A stretch of 64,000 bases of DNA, taken from Myxococcales bacterium. GTDB lineage: Bacteria; Myxococcota_A; Polyangia; Polyangiales; Ga0077539. The translations under genes and the position numbers were made by a program. Below, piece after piece: positions 43,427 through 53,400 of the stretch (position 1 is the stretch's first letter; each line of letters opens with the position of its first letter). The stretch spans positions 62,001 through 126,000 of the forward strand of contig JAAFIF010000007.1 of assembly GCA_013298625.1 (NCBI GenBank), in the 5' to 3' direction. A model generated the notes under the pieces. That model saw only the letters and a program-made list of their open reading frames with translations. It ran no database searches and was not told the DNA's origin.

Positions 43427-46400
43427 GCGGTCTTGAGCGCAGGGCTGCTCGCGCCACTCGCGTACTCGCAGCGCGCGGATGCAGAGATCCTGCGGATCAC
43501 CTGTGACGACGCGTACACGCAGCTCGCGATCGACGGGACGTTCGTCACGCTCGGGCCCAACGCAGGGAGCTGGCCCTCGTTCGACGAGTACAACCTCACG
43601 CTGCGCCCCGGCCCGCACACCATCGCGATCCGCGCGAACGACTTGTTCTCGTCGATCTCGATGTGCGTCTGGGTCCTCTACAACAACGACCGCTCGCAAG
43701 TGCTGGGAACGTCCACGTCATTTCGCAGCGTCGCGACCAGCACCAACCCTGGGATGGGCTGGGAGCAGCCGTCGTTCAACGACGCCGCGTGGAGCCCTGT
43801 CGTCAGCTGCGGCGGCCCCGCGCCGTGGAACCTCGCCTGGGCCACCGCAGCATTCGCCGACCCCGTGTGGAACACCGCTGGTTGCATCCCGCCCAACACC
43901 AACCCGGTCTGGATCCGTCAGTCCTTTCGCACCTCGGGCTGCGGTGACGGCGTGATCGCGCCGGCCACCGAGCAGTGCGACGACGGCAACACCGCCGCGG
44001 GAGACGGCTGCAGCGCGACGTGCACCCGCGAGACGACGGCGGTCTGCGCGCCGCCCGTCGAGATCACGAACGGCGACTTCGAAGTGGGCGCAGGCGGCGC
44101 GAACCTCACCGGCGCACAGCTCCCAGGCTGGACCATCACCGCAGGCAACATCGATCACAGCGCGTTTCCGCGCACGTCGGGAGCGCGGTCGATCGACCTC
44201 ACTGGATGCGCGCCGGGCACGATTCACCAGGACGTTCGCACGGTCGCGGGCCAGCGCTACACGCTCAACTTCGACTTCGGCGCGAACACGTCGGACAACC
44301 TCCGCTTCGCCGTCGAAGCGGTGCGCGCCGACGGCACCACGGTCATCCGATCGGAGACCTTCGTCGCGCACGCCTCGCTGCTCGCGGCCGGCACGCGGCT
44401 GATCCCTGGGACGTTTGTGTTTACCGCCGCCGACGCCACCACGCGCGTCCGCTTTCGCACGCTCGCCAACAACGCGTGCGGCGGAAACTGGCTAGACAAC
44501 GTGCACTTCGGGCCCAGCGTGTGTGGCTTCGACACCGACGGTGACGGCGTGCAAGACGCTGCCGACGTCGACGACGACAACGACGGCGTGGTGGACACCG
44601 TGGAGGGCGGCGGGCGCGACGCGTCTCGCGACAGCGACGGCGACGGGATCCCTGACTTCCGCGACACGAGCTTCGCCGGCTTCGTCGACGCCGACATGAA
44701 CGGCGTGGACGACCGCGTCGATCTCGACGGCGACGGAATCCCGAATCACCTGGATTTGGACTCGGATAACGACAGCGTCTTCGACATCACCGAGAACGCC
44801 TCGACCGACCTCGACGCCAACCGAGACGGTCGCATCGACGGCAGCACTGACGTCGATCGCGACGGTCTGCTCGCGGCGATGGACACCAACGACATGGACG
44901 CGAGCAACGTCGCGCCGCGACGCGCGCCGGTCGACAGCGACATGGACATGCGCATCGACGCGCTCGACGCGGACGACGACAACGACGGCGTGCCCACGCG
45001 CACCGAAGTGGGCGCGGGCGGGCAGTTCATGGCGCAAAACACCGACGGCGCTGCGGCCGCGGGCGTCACGACGGACATGCTCCCCGACTACCTCGACGTC
45101 GACGACGACGGAGACGGGCTGCTCACGAGCGCAGAGCTCGGCGCAGGTGGCGCGGGCGCGCCGCGCAACTCGGACGCGACCGTTCCTGCTGGGCAGGGCG
45201 CGAGCGACACGCGGCCCGACTACCTCGACGCCGATGACGACGGCGACAGCATCCCGACCTCGGTCGAGCGGACGCTCGCAGGGATGACCCCGGATCCCGA
45301 CGGCGACATGCTCGCCGCCTGGCTCGATCGCGATAGCGACGGCGACACGGTGTTCGACCTGGTCGAAGCGGGCGCGACGCCTGCGACGCCGGCGAACAGC
45401 GACATGGACCCGACGCGGGACTTCCTCGATCTCGACAGCGACAACGACTGCGTGCCCGATCGCGACGCGCGTGAAGCCGGTGCTGCGCGCACGAATCCTG
45501 CGGTTCCTGCGATGAACGCGAACGCCAACTGCGCCGCTCCGACGCCCGTGTGCAACACGACGGCGGGCGTGTGCGTGGGCGACACGGACAGCGACATGGA
45601 CGGGATCCCCAACCTCGACGAAGTGCGCATCGGATCCGATCCGATGAACCCCGACACCGACGGTGACGGGCTGCGCGACGGCCTCGAAGTCGGCGCGGGC
45701 CCTGGATTTGCGCTGATCGATACGGACGGCGACATGCGTCCCAACTTCAACGACGTCGACGACGATGGCGACGGCGTGAACACCTCGGCCGAGCTCGGCG
45801 CGGGTGGGGCCATGGCTCCGCAGAACAGCGACGGCACGATTCCGATGGGCCAGGGGACGGCGGACATGCTGCCGGACTACCTCGATCCCGATGACGACGG
45901 CGATGGGATCCCCACGCGAATCGAGCGGGATCTTGAAATGATGGGCGGCGTTCCGGACATGGACATGGTGCCCGCGTACCTCGATCGCGACAGCGACGGC
46001 GACGGGATCCCCGACGCCATCGAGCGGGGAACGGACGGAGCGATGCCGCGCAACAGCGACGGCGCAGATCGCCCCGACTTCCTCGACCTCGACAGCGACA
46101 ACGACACGGTGCTCGACGCGACCGAAGCGGGCGCAGACCCGCTGATGCCGCGCAACACCAACGCCATGGTCGCCATGGGAATGGGCACCGCCAACACGCT
46201 GCCCGACTACATCGATCCCGACGACGACGGAGACAGCATCCCCACGACCGTCGAGATCACGCTCGAAGGCATGAGCGCGGGTGACGGAGACATGGTCCCC
46301 GCGTACCTCGACTTGGACAGCGACGGTGACTCTGTCGCCGACAGCATCGAAGTCGGCGCGAGCCCTGCGATGCCTGCGAACAGCGACGCGATGGCGGGCA

Positions 46401-47491
46401 TGGGCGATCGCGCGGACTTCCTCGACACGGACAGCGACAACGACTGCGTGCCCGACAGCGACATGCGCGAAGCAGGGGCAGCGCGCACCGACGCTGCGAT
46501 GCCCAGCGCGATGATCAACGCCAACTGCACGGACCCAACGCTGCCCATCTGCAGCCCCATCCTCGGCCGCTGCACGAGCGACGATGACGCAGACGGCGAC
46601 GGCATTCCCAACATGGTCGAGACCCGCATCGGAACCAATCCGATGAACCCCGACAGCGACATGGACGGCGTCGAGGACGGCCGCGAAGTGGGCGCAGGCC
46701 CTGGCTTCATGACCCGCGACACGGACATGGACGGCATGCACGACGCGCTCGACGCCGACGATGACGGCGACGGCGTCAACACCCGCGACGAGCTCGGCGC
46801 GGGCGGCGCCATGATGCCGCAGAACAGCGACGCCATGGTGCCGATGGGCATGGGCACAGGCGACACCACGCCCGACTACCTCGACAGCGATGACGACGGT
46901 GACGGGATTCCCACGCGCACAGAGCGAACGCTCGAAGCGATGACCCCGGGCGATGCGGACATGACGCCCGCCTACCTCGACCTCGACAGCGATGGCGATG
47001 GAGTGCCCGACAGCGTCGAAGCCGGCGCCGACCCCACCATGCCCGCCAACAGCGACGGAATGGCTGGGATGGGCGATCGCCCCGACTTCCTCGATACCGA
47101 CAGCGACAACGACTGCGTGCTCGATCGCGATCCGAGCGAAGCGGGCGCAGCGCGCGTCGATCCTGCGATGCCCAGCATGAGCGCCGATGGCAACTGCAGG
47201 GCCCCCACGCCCGTCTGCGATCGCGCAGTGGGCGTGTGCGTCGCGCGTCCTTCGGGTGACGGCGGCGTCGGTGACGCATCGGCAGACACCGGCGTTCGCG
47301 TCGACGGCGGCGACGCCGGAGCGATGGACGGAGGAAGCTCGGCGCCCGGCGTGCTCTCCGGTGACGGCGCGTGCGCGTGCCGCGTTCCCGCTGCCGGTGG
47401 AGCGAGCGACGAGCGCGCGTTGACCGCGCTCATCGCGATGGGCGGACTCGCCCTCGTCTACGGCGCGCGCCGCAAGCGCAGCCGTCGCTGA
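43397..47491 (+). CDS. Giant thrombospondin-type-3 repeat surface protein with MYXO-CTERM-like tail
   Basis: 1364 residues from ATG 43397. Signal peptide ~1-29. Residues ~30-180 look like a galactose-binding-type beta domain with an N-D-A-A-W motif. A DUF4215 motif (C-G-D-G-V-I, E-Q-C-D-D-G-N, C-S-A-T-C) is at ~181-212. Residues ~215-375 resemble a choice-of-anchor C/DUF642 domain (N-G-D-F-E, R-S-I-D-L). From ~378 to ~1270 run calcium-type D-x-D-x-D-G repeats (thrombospondin type 3), broken by three Cys-bearing spacers. The tail has C-A-C-R, a hydrophobic helix ([12 protein letters not shown]) and R-R-K-R-S-R-R, a MYXO-CTERM-like sorting signal. Probably an adhesin or matrix protein. Confidence 0.9.
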   Translation: MRRRTPRAFFAVLSAGLLAPLAYSQRADAEILRITCDDAYTQLAIDGTFVTLGPNAGSWPSFDEYNLTLRPGPHTIAIRANDLFSSISMCVWVLYNNDRSQVLGTSTSFRSVATSTNPGMGWEQPSFNDAAWSPVVSCGGPAPWNLAWATAAFADPVWNTAGCIPPNTNPVWIRQSFRTSGCGDGVIAPATEQCDDGNTAAGDGCSATCTRETTAVCAPPVEITNGDFEVGAGGANLTGAQLPGWTITAGNIDHSAFPRTSGARSIDLTGCAPGTIHQDVRTVAGQRYTLNFDFGANTSDNLRFAVEAVRADGTTVIRSETFVAHASLLAAGTRLIPGTFVFTAADATTRVRFRTLANNACGGNWLDNVHFGPSVCGFDTDGDGVQDAADVDDDNDGVVDTVEGGGRDASRDSDGDGIPDFRDTSFAGFVDADMNGVDDRVDLDGDGIPNHLDLDSDNDSVFDITENASTDLDANRDGRIDGSTDVDRDGLLAAMDTNDMDASNVAPRRAPVDSDMDMRIDALDADDDNDGVPTRTEVGAGGQFMAQNTDGAAAAGVTTDMLPDYLDVDDDGDGLLTSAELGAGGAGAPRNSDATVPAGQGASDTRPDYLDADDDGDSIPTSVERTLAGMTPDPDGDMLAAWLDRDSDGDTVFDLVEAGATPATPANSDMDPTRDFLDLDSDNDCVPDRDAREAGAARTNPAVPAMNANANCAAPTPVCNTTAGVCVGDTDSDMDGIPNLDEVRIGSDPMNPDTDGDGLRDGLEVGAGPGFALIDTDGDMRPNFNDVDDDGDGVNTSAELGAGGAMAPQNSDGTIPMGQGTADMLPDYLDPDDDGDGIPTRIERDLEMMGGVPDMDMVPAYLDRDSDGDGIPDAIERGTDGAMPRNSDGADRPDFLDLDSDNDTVLDATEAGADPLMPRNTNAMVAMGMGTANTLPDYIDPDDDGDSIPTTVEITLEGMSAGDGDMVPAYLDLDSDGDSVADSIEVGASPAMPANSDAMAGMGDRADFLDTDSDNDCVPDSDMREAGAARTDAAMPSAMINANCTDPTLPICSPILGRCTSDDDADGDGIPNMVETRIGTNPMNPDSDMDGVEDGREVGAGPGFMTRDTDMDGMHDALDADDDGDGVNTRDELGAGGAMMPQNSDAMVPMGMGTGDTTPDYLDSDDDGDGIPTRTERTLEAMTPGDADMTPAYLDLDSDGDGVPDSVEAGADPTMPANSDGMAGMGDRPDFLDTDSDNDCVLDRDPSEAGAARVDPAMPSMSADGNCRAPTPVCDRAVGVCVARPSGDGGVGDASADTGVRVDGGDAGAMDGGSSAPGVLSGDGACACRVPAAGGASDERALTALIAMGGLALVYGARRKRSRR

Positions 47492-47566
47492 ACAAGGCAT
47501 CGAGCGCGCTCTTCGCGGGGGAGAGAACGTGACGCTCGAGGTTCGCCGCGGATCAACCGCAGCGCG

Positions 47567-47941
47567 CTACGGCTGCGTGCCGCCGTCGCACGCCCAGCGG
47601 CACTGACCTTCGGCGAAGGAGACGCAGAGGTCGAAGCGCGTAAACGTTCCGCACGTGGGCTGGGTCAGCCCAGGACGCGGCACGCAGCAACGCGAGACGA
47701 CGTCCGCGTCATCAGCAGCATCGGCGCTCGACGCAGCATCGCTCTGCGCTTGAACGTCGCTCTGCGCTTGAACGTCGCTCTGCGCTTGAACGTCGCTCTG
47801 CGCTTGAACGTCGCTCTGCGACTGAACGTCGCTCTGCGACTGAGCGTCGGTTTGCACCTGCGCATCGGGCGCCGGAGCCGGAGGAGAACACGCAGCGACC
47901 GCGACGAGCGCGAGCGCAAAGAGAGAGGTGCGATTCATCAT
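47567..47941 (-). CDS. Short repeat lipoprotein with one Cys-rich module
   Basis: 124 residues from ATG 47941 (a second ATG follows at once; AGGAA lies just upstream). Lipobox V-A-A-C. Residues ~28-67 are tandem S-D-V-Q-A-Q hexapeptides. After an Asp/Ala stretch, a C-terminal module reads CC-x10-C-x8-C-x7-C-R-W-A-C, a diverged copy of the module found four times in the next gene. Probably a lipid-anchored stalk that displays a small disulfide domain. Family not recognised. Confidence 0.75.
   Translation of the reverse strand: MMNRTSLFALALVAVAACSPPAPAPDAQVQTDAQSQSDVQSQSDVQAQSDVQAQSDVQAQSDVQAQSDAASSADAADDADVVSRCCVPRPGLTQPTCGTFTRFDLCVSFAEGQCRWACDGGTQP
47740..47847 (-). repeat. 18-bp tandem repeat, six units
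   Basis: Six consecutive 18-bp units, the first four identical and the last two with one or two changes, encoding S-D-V-Q-A-Q/S-D-V-Q-S-Q hexapeptides in the short lipoprotein. Because 18 is a multiple of three, slippage would change stalk length without breaking the frame. Confidence 0.9.
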
Positions 47942-47953
47942 CAGCTTTCCTGT

Positions 47954-48823
47954 TCAGAGGCACGTCCACGAGCACGAAGCGCCCGCGTTGAGCATGTTGC
48001 ACCGGTCACGGCCGAGAGCAGCAACGGCGTCGCAGGTCGACTGCGCAACGCCAGCGCGCGCGGTGCAGCAGCTCGCGTCGGGGCGCGGTCCCGCGTCGGT
48101 GAGGCACTCGCCGCCCGTCAGCCACGTGCACGAGGCGCCGCCGTTGAGCATGTTGCAGCGGTCCTGACCGAACGAAGCGACCGCGTCGCACGTGGCCTGC
48201 GCGATGCCCGGACGCGCGCGGCAGCAGCCCGCGACGCCAGAGTCCACGCGAACGCCCGAGTCCACAGCGACCCCCGAGTCCACGCGAACACCGGAGTCGA
48301 CCGGCGCGCCAGCGTCGCCGCACATCGCGCCGCCAGCCCACATGCACGAGGCGCCGCCGTTGATCATGTTGCAGCGATCGGGGCCGAGCGCGGCCAGCGG
48401 ATCGCACACGGACTGCGCGGTGCCGGGACGCGCGACGCAGCACGCGCTCGCGTTGGCGTCGGGGCGAACGACGTCGGGCTGCGAAGCGCCTGCGTCGCCG
48501 TTGCAGGCGGCGGCGGGGTTCCACGCGCACGAGGTGCCGCCGTTGATCATGTTGCAGCGATCGGGACCGAGGGCCGCGAGCGGGTCGCACACGGACTGCG
48601 CGGTGCCCGTGAGCGCGACGCAGCACGCGATCGCCGCGGCGTCGCCGTTGCTCGCGTCGGGCTGCGAAGCGACGTCCATCGCGCCGCCTGCGTCGGACTG
48701 AGCGTCGCTCGGAACCGCAGCTTCGGGCTGCGCGTCCGGCTGCGCGTCCGCCGACGGAGCAGGGGGCGGAGGACACGCGGCGAGCGAGAAGAGAGAGAGC
48801 GAAAGCAACCAACGAATTTTCAT
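47954..48823 (-). CDS. Lipoprotein with four copies of an unrecognised six-Cys module
   Basis: 289 residues; GGAGG lies 7 bp before ATG 48823. Lipobox L-A-A-C. After an Asp/Ala/Pro/Gln spacer, four modules of about 35 residues each follow CC-x10-C-x10-C-x8-C-x-W with a sixth Cys 0-6 residues later. They also share A-Q-S/A-x-C-D, G-x-D-R-C-N-M-x-N and S-C. Spacers between them include V-D-S-G-V-R-V-D-S-G. All six cysteines fit three disulfides per module. The first two modules are nearly identical at the DNA level (48361-48440 against 48541-48620), so duplication is recent. It sits 13 bp before the short relative at 47567. Confidence 0.82.
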   Translation of the reverse strand: MKIRWLLSLSLFSLAACPPPPAPSADAQPDAQPEAAVPSDAQSDAGGAMDVASQPDASNGDAAAIACCVALTGTAQSVCDPLAALGPDRCNMINGGTSCAWNPAAACNGDAGASQPDVVRPDANASACCVARPGTAQSVCDPLAALGPDRCNMINGGASCMWAGGAMCGDAGAPVDSGVRVDSGVAVDSGVRVDSGVAGCCRARPGIAQATCDAVASFGQDRCNMLNGGASCTWLTGGECLTDAGPRPDASCCTARAGVAQSTCDAVAALGRDRCNMLNAGASCSWTCL

Positions 48824-48987
48824 ACTGAACCTCCAAGAACCGAAGTGAAGTGAAGTGAAAGCTCAGCGTGCACCAACACGCGGCGCGTTGTCATCGTGAC
48901 AACGGGGTCATAGACGCCCGCGCGCCGCACACTTCGTGCGCAGCGAGATCGCGAGAGTCAGCGAGCGCGTCCCCCCCGGCGCGTGCG

Positions 48988-50493
48988 CTACGGAGCCGTG
49001 TCCGAGCAGCAGCGAAAGCCCAGCGTGGGCAGCGCCGTGTCGCTCGTCGCGCGCGAGAGGTCCGTCTGGCACGTGAGCCCTCGCTCGGGGCTCTCGTACG
49101 ACCCTCCGCGCACCACATAAATGGGCGGAACGGACATCTCCCGCGCGTCGTTGGTCCACTCTTTCACGTTGCCCGAGAGGTCCATCACGCCGTCGGTCGA
49201 TCGGCACATCGCGAGCGCGCCCGTCGCAGACACGACGTGGTCGACCATGCCGCCGGGGACCGCGTCGCGGTCGCCTCCGTTGCACGTGTTGGCCGCGTAG
49301 CTCGCGCCGTACGGGTATGCAGTGCTCATGGCTCCTTCGCAGGCCGCTTGCCACTCTGCGCCCGTGCACAGGCGCAGCCCCGCCGAGCTGCACGCTGCAG
49401 CGGCCGCGGCGTAGCCGACGTTGGTCCACGGGCGCACGCCTGCGCGCGAGCACGAGCGCGCGGTGGAGTCTCCGACGCTGGTCCCGCTGGCGTTGGGGCG
49501 CGAGGCTTCGTAGCGGTAGATCCAGAAGTTGAGCGCGCCGCGGCGGACGTTGACCATGTCCTCGCGCACGCGAGCGGGGTCCATCGCGCCGGCGTTGTCG
49601 ACGGTCCCGTCGCAGTTGTCGTCGACGCCGTTGCACGTCTCGGCCATCGGAGCGCCGGGGACGGGGTTGATTCCGCCAGTCAAATCGCAGGTCGTCCGCG
49701 CGGTGTCCATGGGATCGCAGCGCACCGTTCCCTCGTCGCGGCACGCGCCCTGTAGCTCGTTGCTGCACGTGCGGCCGAGCATCGCGAACGAGTCGTCGGG
49801 CACTCCGTCGCAGTCTCCGTCGGCGCCGTCGCAGCGCGTCTCTTCTGCGACGATCCCGTTGGGAACGTTGCGGTCGTACTCGACCCCCATCGGGTAGTCG
49901 CAGTACCAGGTCGTCCCCGCCATGCGCGCGGCGCACACCGGGCGCGTGCCCGCGCAGACCGTGCCTGCGGTGTTGCGGCAGAGGTCGCCCGGGGGCTCGC
50001 GGAGGTTCTCGGGCTCGTCGATGCGACCGTCGCAGTTGTCGTCGATGCCGTTGCACTCTTCGCGCGCCGCCGCAGGAAACACAGGGCATCGGTACTCGCA
50101 GCCCGGCATCTCTGGGCTGAGGTCCAAGAAGCCCTCTTGGCAGCGAGAGAGCACGCACGCGCCCATGCGGCACTCGAGCTCGGCGTTGGGCTGCGAGCAG
50201 ACCGTCCCGCACGCACCACAATTCAACAAGTCCCGCGAGAGGTCGAAGCCCTCGTCGACGCGACCGTCGCAGTTGTCGTCGAGCCCGTTGCAGAGCTCTT
50301 CGGCGTCCGACGGAACGCACGCCCCGCGATCGGACAGCGCACCGTCGGTGTTGCCGCCGTCCGCGCCGCCGTCGCTCACCGTGGCGTCCATCGTGGCGCC
50401 GCCCTCGGTGCAGTCGATGCAGTACGGCGTCCAGCCGCAGGCGGCGGACGAGAGCCCGATCGCCAGAGAAATCGCGATGAATCTTGCGTTCAT
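48988..50493 (-). CDS. Lipoprotein with MopE-type repeats and formylglycine-enzyme-like domain
   Basis: 501 residues from ATG 50493, overlapping the stop of the VWA gene by 4 bp. Lipobox S-A-A-C. Four Cys/Asp repeats of the MopE metal-binding type follow (C-N-G-L-D-D-N-C-D-G and relatives, about 65-320). Residues ~325-501 have the FGE/sulfatase-modifying fold: W-I-Y-R-Y-E-A-S, G-L-R-L-C-T-G-A-E-W-Q-A-A-C, D-L-S-G-N-V-K-E-W, V-V-R-G-G-S-Y and L-G-F-R-C-C. The catalytic C-x4-C pair of true FGE after G-G-S is absent (E-S-P-E-R-G-L-T-C), so a binding or structural role is more likely than formylglycine formation. Confidence 0.85.
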   Translation of the reverse strand: MNARFIAISLAIGLSSAACGWTPYCIDCTEGGATMDATVSDGGADGGNTDGALSDRGACVPSDAEELCNGLDDNCDGRVDEGFDLSRDLLNCGACGTVCSQPNAELECRMGACVLSRCQEGFLDLSPEMPGCEYRCPVFPAAAREECNGIDDNCDGRIDEPENLREPPGDLCRNTAGTVCAGTRPVCAARMAGTTWYCDYPMGVEYDRNVPNGIVAEETRCDGADGDCDGVPDDSFAMLGRTCSNELQGACRDEGTVRCDPMDTARTTCDLTGGINPVPGAPMAETCNGVDDNCDGTVDNAGAMDPARVREDMVNVRRGALNFWIYRYEASRPNASGTSVGDSTARSCSRAGVRPWTNVGYAAAAAACSSAGLRLCTGAEWQAACEGAMSTAYPYGASYAANTCNGGDRDAVPGGMVDHVVSATGALAMCRSTDGVMDLSGNVKEWTNDAREMSVPPIYVVRGGSYESPERGLTCQTDLSRATSDTALPTLGFRCCSDTAP

Positions 50494-53400
50494 CCCTCGA
50501 ACCTCCGGCGCACGACCACCGCGGCGAGCGCGGCGAAGACCACGGTCATCACCCACGGGTTGGGCCCGCGCGCGTGGCCCGGCGTGGGGCCGACGACGCA
50601 GCGAGGCTCGTAGCCGCCGCCGACGATCACCCTGTCGTACCGCGGGCGCTCGGCGCCGCCGTTGATGGCGCACTGCGCGTTTCCGTCGGCGCCGATTCGG
50701 CACACGCGGCCCGCTTCGCAGCGGGTCGTCGCGCACGGGTCCGTCACGCAGCCGCGCTGCGCGGTGCAGACCTGTCCGACGGGGCAACGCATGCCCGGCG
50801 CGCACGCGGGCTCGCGGCACGCGCCGTCGACGCACACTTGCGAGCCCGTGCACGAGACGCCCACGCAGGGGTTGGCCGCGCAGGTGCGGGTCGCGTCGCA
50901 GCGCTGGCCCTCGGGGCAGACGCGGTCGTCGCAGTTGTTTCCGCACGTTCCGCTGAAGCAGCTCTGGCCAGAGGGGCACGTGACGCCCGCGCACGGATCA
51001 GCGATGCACTGGCTGTTGACGCAGAGCTGTCCTGCGGCACAACCGAGGGAGTTGCAGTCGAGGCACACGCCGCGGCGGCACTGTTGTCCCGCCGCGCACA
51101 TCACGCCTTCGCACGCGTCCACACAACGCCCGCCCACGCAGCGTTGACCGTTCGTGCACGCCGCGCACGGAGACGGAACGCAGTACGCCTGCGTCTCTCC
51201 CGTCGGCATCACGCAGTCCTGTCCGATCGGGCAGGGAAACTCCAGCGCGGGATCGCACACGCGACGGCACGACCCCTCGATGCACCGAGACGTCCCGGGG
51301 CACACGGCCATGTTGTCGTTCATCCCGTCGCAGTCGTCGTCGAGCCCGTTGCACGTCTCCGTGCGTGGCCCCGTCGCGCCGACGCACTCCAAGCGCCCGC
51401 GCACGCAGCGCTGCACGCCCGGTCGGCACGTGCCCGTCGAGGCTCCGCACGCGGTACCGAGAGCAGGGTCTGCTTCGTCGATCGCGCCGTTGCAGTCGTC
51501 GTCGAGGCCGTTGCAGACCTCTGCGCCCGTGGGCGTGCAGGTCGAGCCGCAGCTCAGCCCCTCGTCCACGCGGCCGTTGCAGTTGTCATCGAGGCTGTTG
51601 CAGACCTCCACGCCGGCCATCGCGCCCGGCGCGGTGATCCTGCACTCCGTTCCGCCGCCGTCGAGTCGGCACTGGATCGTCCCAGTCCCGCGGCACACGC
51701 CGATGCGGCCGTCGTCGCAGCGATCACCGAGGCCCGCGAAGCCTTCATCGATGAGCCCGTTGCAGTTGTCGTCGACGCCGTTGCACCGCTCGGTGCGAAT
51801 CGAGCCCGAGATCACCGCGGTGAGCGCGGGGACCAGCTGATCGGGCCGCGTGACCACCGTCGCGCGAGGGCGCATCCCGCCGGAGCCCGCGTTGGAGATC
51901 GCGTCGACGCTGGCCAGCTCAGGGCCCAAATCGCTGACGGCGATCACGTACACCTGCACGCCGAACGTGTCGTGCAGCCGTCGCGCAGCGGCGACAGGAT
52001 CACCGCCGCACGACTCGGCGCCGTCGGTCACCAAGATCACGCTGTAGCCTCGGCACATCGTCGCCGGGTCCGTCGCGCGAATCGGAACGATGTAGTCCTC
52101 GATCGCCTGCAACGACCCCGCGAGCGGCGTCCCGCCCGAGCCGCGCAGCTCGCAGTCGCCGCCGTTGCGGTGGTCGCAGATGTTTCCCTCGGTCGAGTCG
52201 GCGCTGAAGTTGGTCTCGCGACCGTCGAGCCAGCGCACGACGTCGCGCGTGTCCATCCCGAAGCCCGCGAGGATGTCCGCGCCTCTGCGCGGCGATCCGC
52301 AGGTGCCCGCGTAGTTGATGCACTGCTCGGTCGGCGCCGTCGAATCGCTGCACGCGACCGGCTCGATTCGCGCAGGGACCCCTGGGCGCGCCGCGACCGA
52401 CAGCGTGCACGCGCGCGTCCCGGTGTTGTCCCGCGGGTTGTCGTAGCTCGCGATCAAGCCCTGGCACTCGATCCAGCTCGCCATCGAGCACGAGCGATTG
52501 GTCCCCTGGTCCTGGTGGTAGCGCGCGAGGGCGAAGTCGATCTCGGGGTACGCGCTGATCACCTCGGCCAGCGAGTTCTTCGCGAGAAACAAGCGAGAAT
52601 CGTTGGCTCGCGTGTCCGCGTTGGTGTCGATCCCAGGGTGGTCCGACGAGCCGTCACCAAACGTCGCCACCCCTTGCAGGTCGAGCAACATCGACGCGCT
52701 CGAGTCCAAGATCACCGCGACGCGCGGGCGCGCTCCGCCCGCGGCGCCGCGGCACGAAGCGTCCATGCCCGTCATGGGCGAGCACGTCGTGGGAGCGCCC
52801 GCTGTGCACTGGTTGATCGTGCGCGCGCACATCCCGAGGCCGCACGACGTGGTGCCGAGACCTTCGTCGACCATCCCGTCGAAGTCGTTGTCGAACCCGT
52901 CGCACACCTCGCCGACGAACGCCTCGCTGAGCTGCAGCTCGCCCGCAGATCCGCCGGCTTCTCCCTGGCAGATCGTGCACACGCCGCCGAGCGCGCCCGA
53001 GACGTTGAAGACCGCGCACTGCGCGAGGATCGCCGTCGCGCGGCTCTGGATGTTGATGATCCCGCCGCCGCCGCCGCCGCCGCAGTCGTCGCAGGTCCCG
53101 CCCTGCTGCGCGCCGATGCTCGCGCAGTACGCGTCGGCTTGCGTGTCTCCGCCGCGGCCGCCGCCGGCGCTGAGCCTCGCGGTCGCAGTGACGTTGACCG
53201 CGTCGCTGACGACGAAGATCGTCCCGCCTGCGCCGCCGCCGCCCGAGTCGTTGCCGTTGCCGCAGCCGCGACGGCCGTCGGCGCTCACGGTTCCGTTGAT
53301 GGTGACCGCGCCGGTGTTGGCCGCGGTGAGACCGACGAGCACGATGCGTCCGCCGCCCGCGCCGCCGACGCCGATGGCGGGCGCAGCTTCGAAGCCGTCT

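Noticed and set aside
44492..47500. Open frame of 1002 codons antisense to the giant surface protein
   Set aside because: It has Val/Ala/His/Arg-rich periodic composition with no domain; it mirrors the D-x-D repeats of the real gene and is a GC-bias shadow.
48988..50493. True formylglycine-generating enzyme
   Set aside because: The Cys pair needed for catalysis is missing after the G-G-S motif and no sulfatase is nearby.
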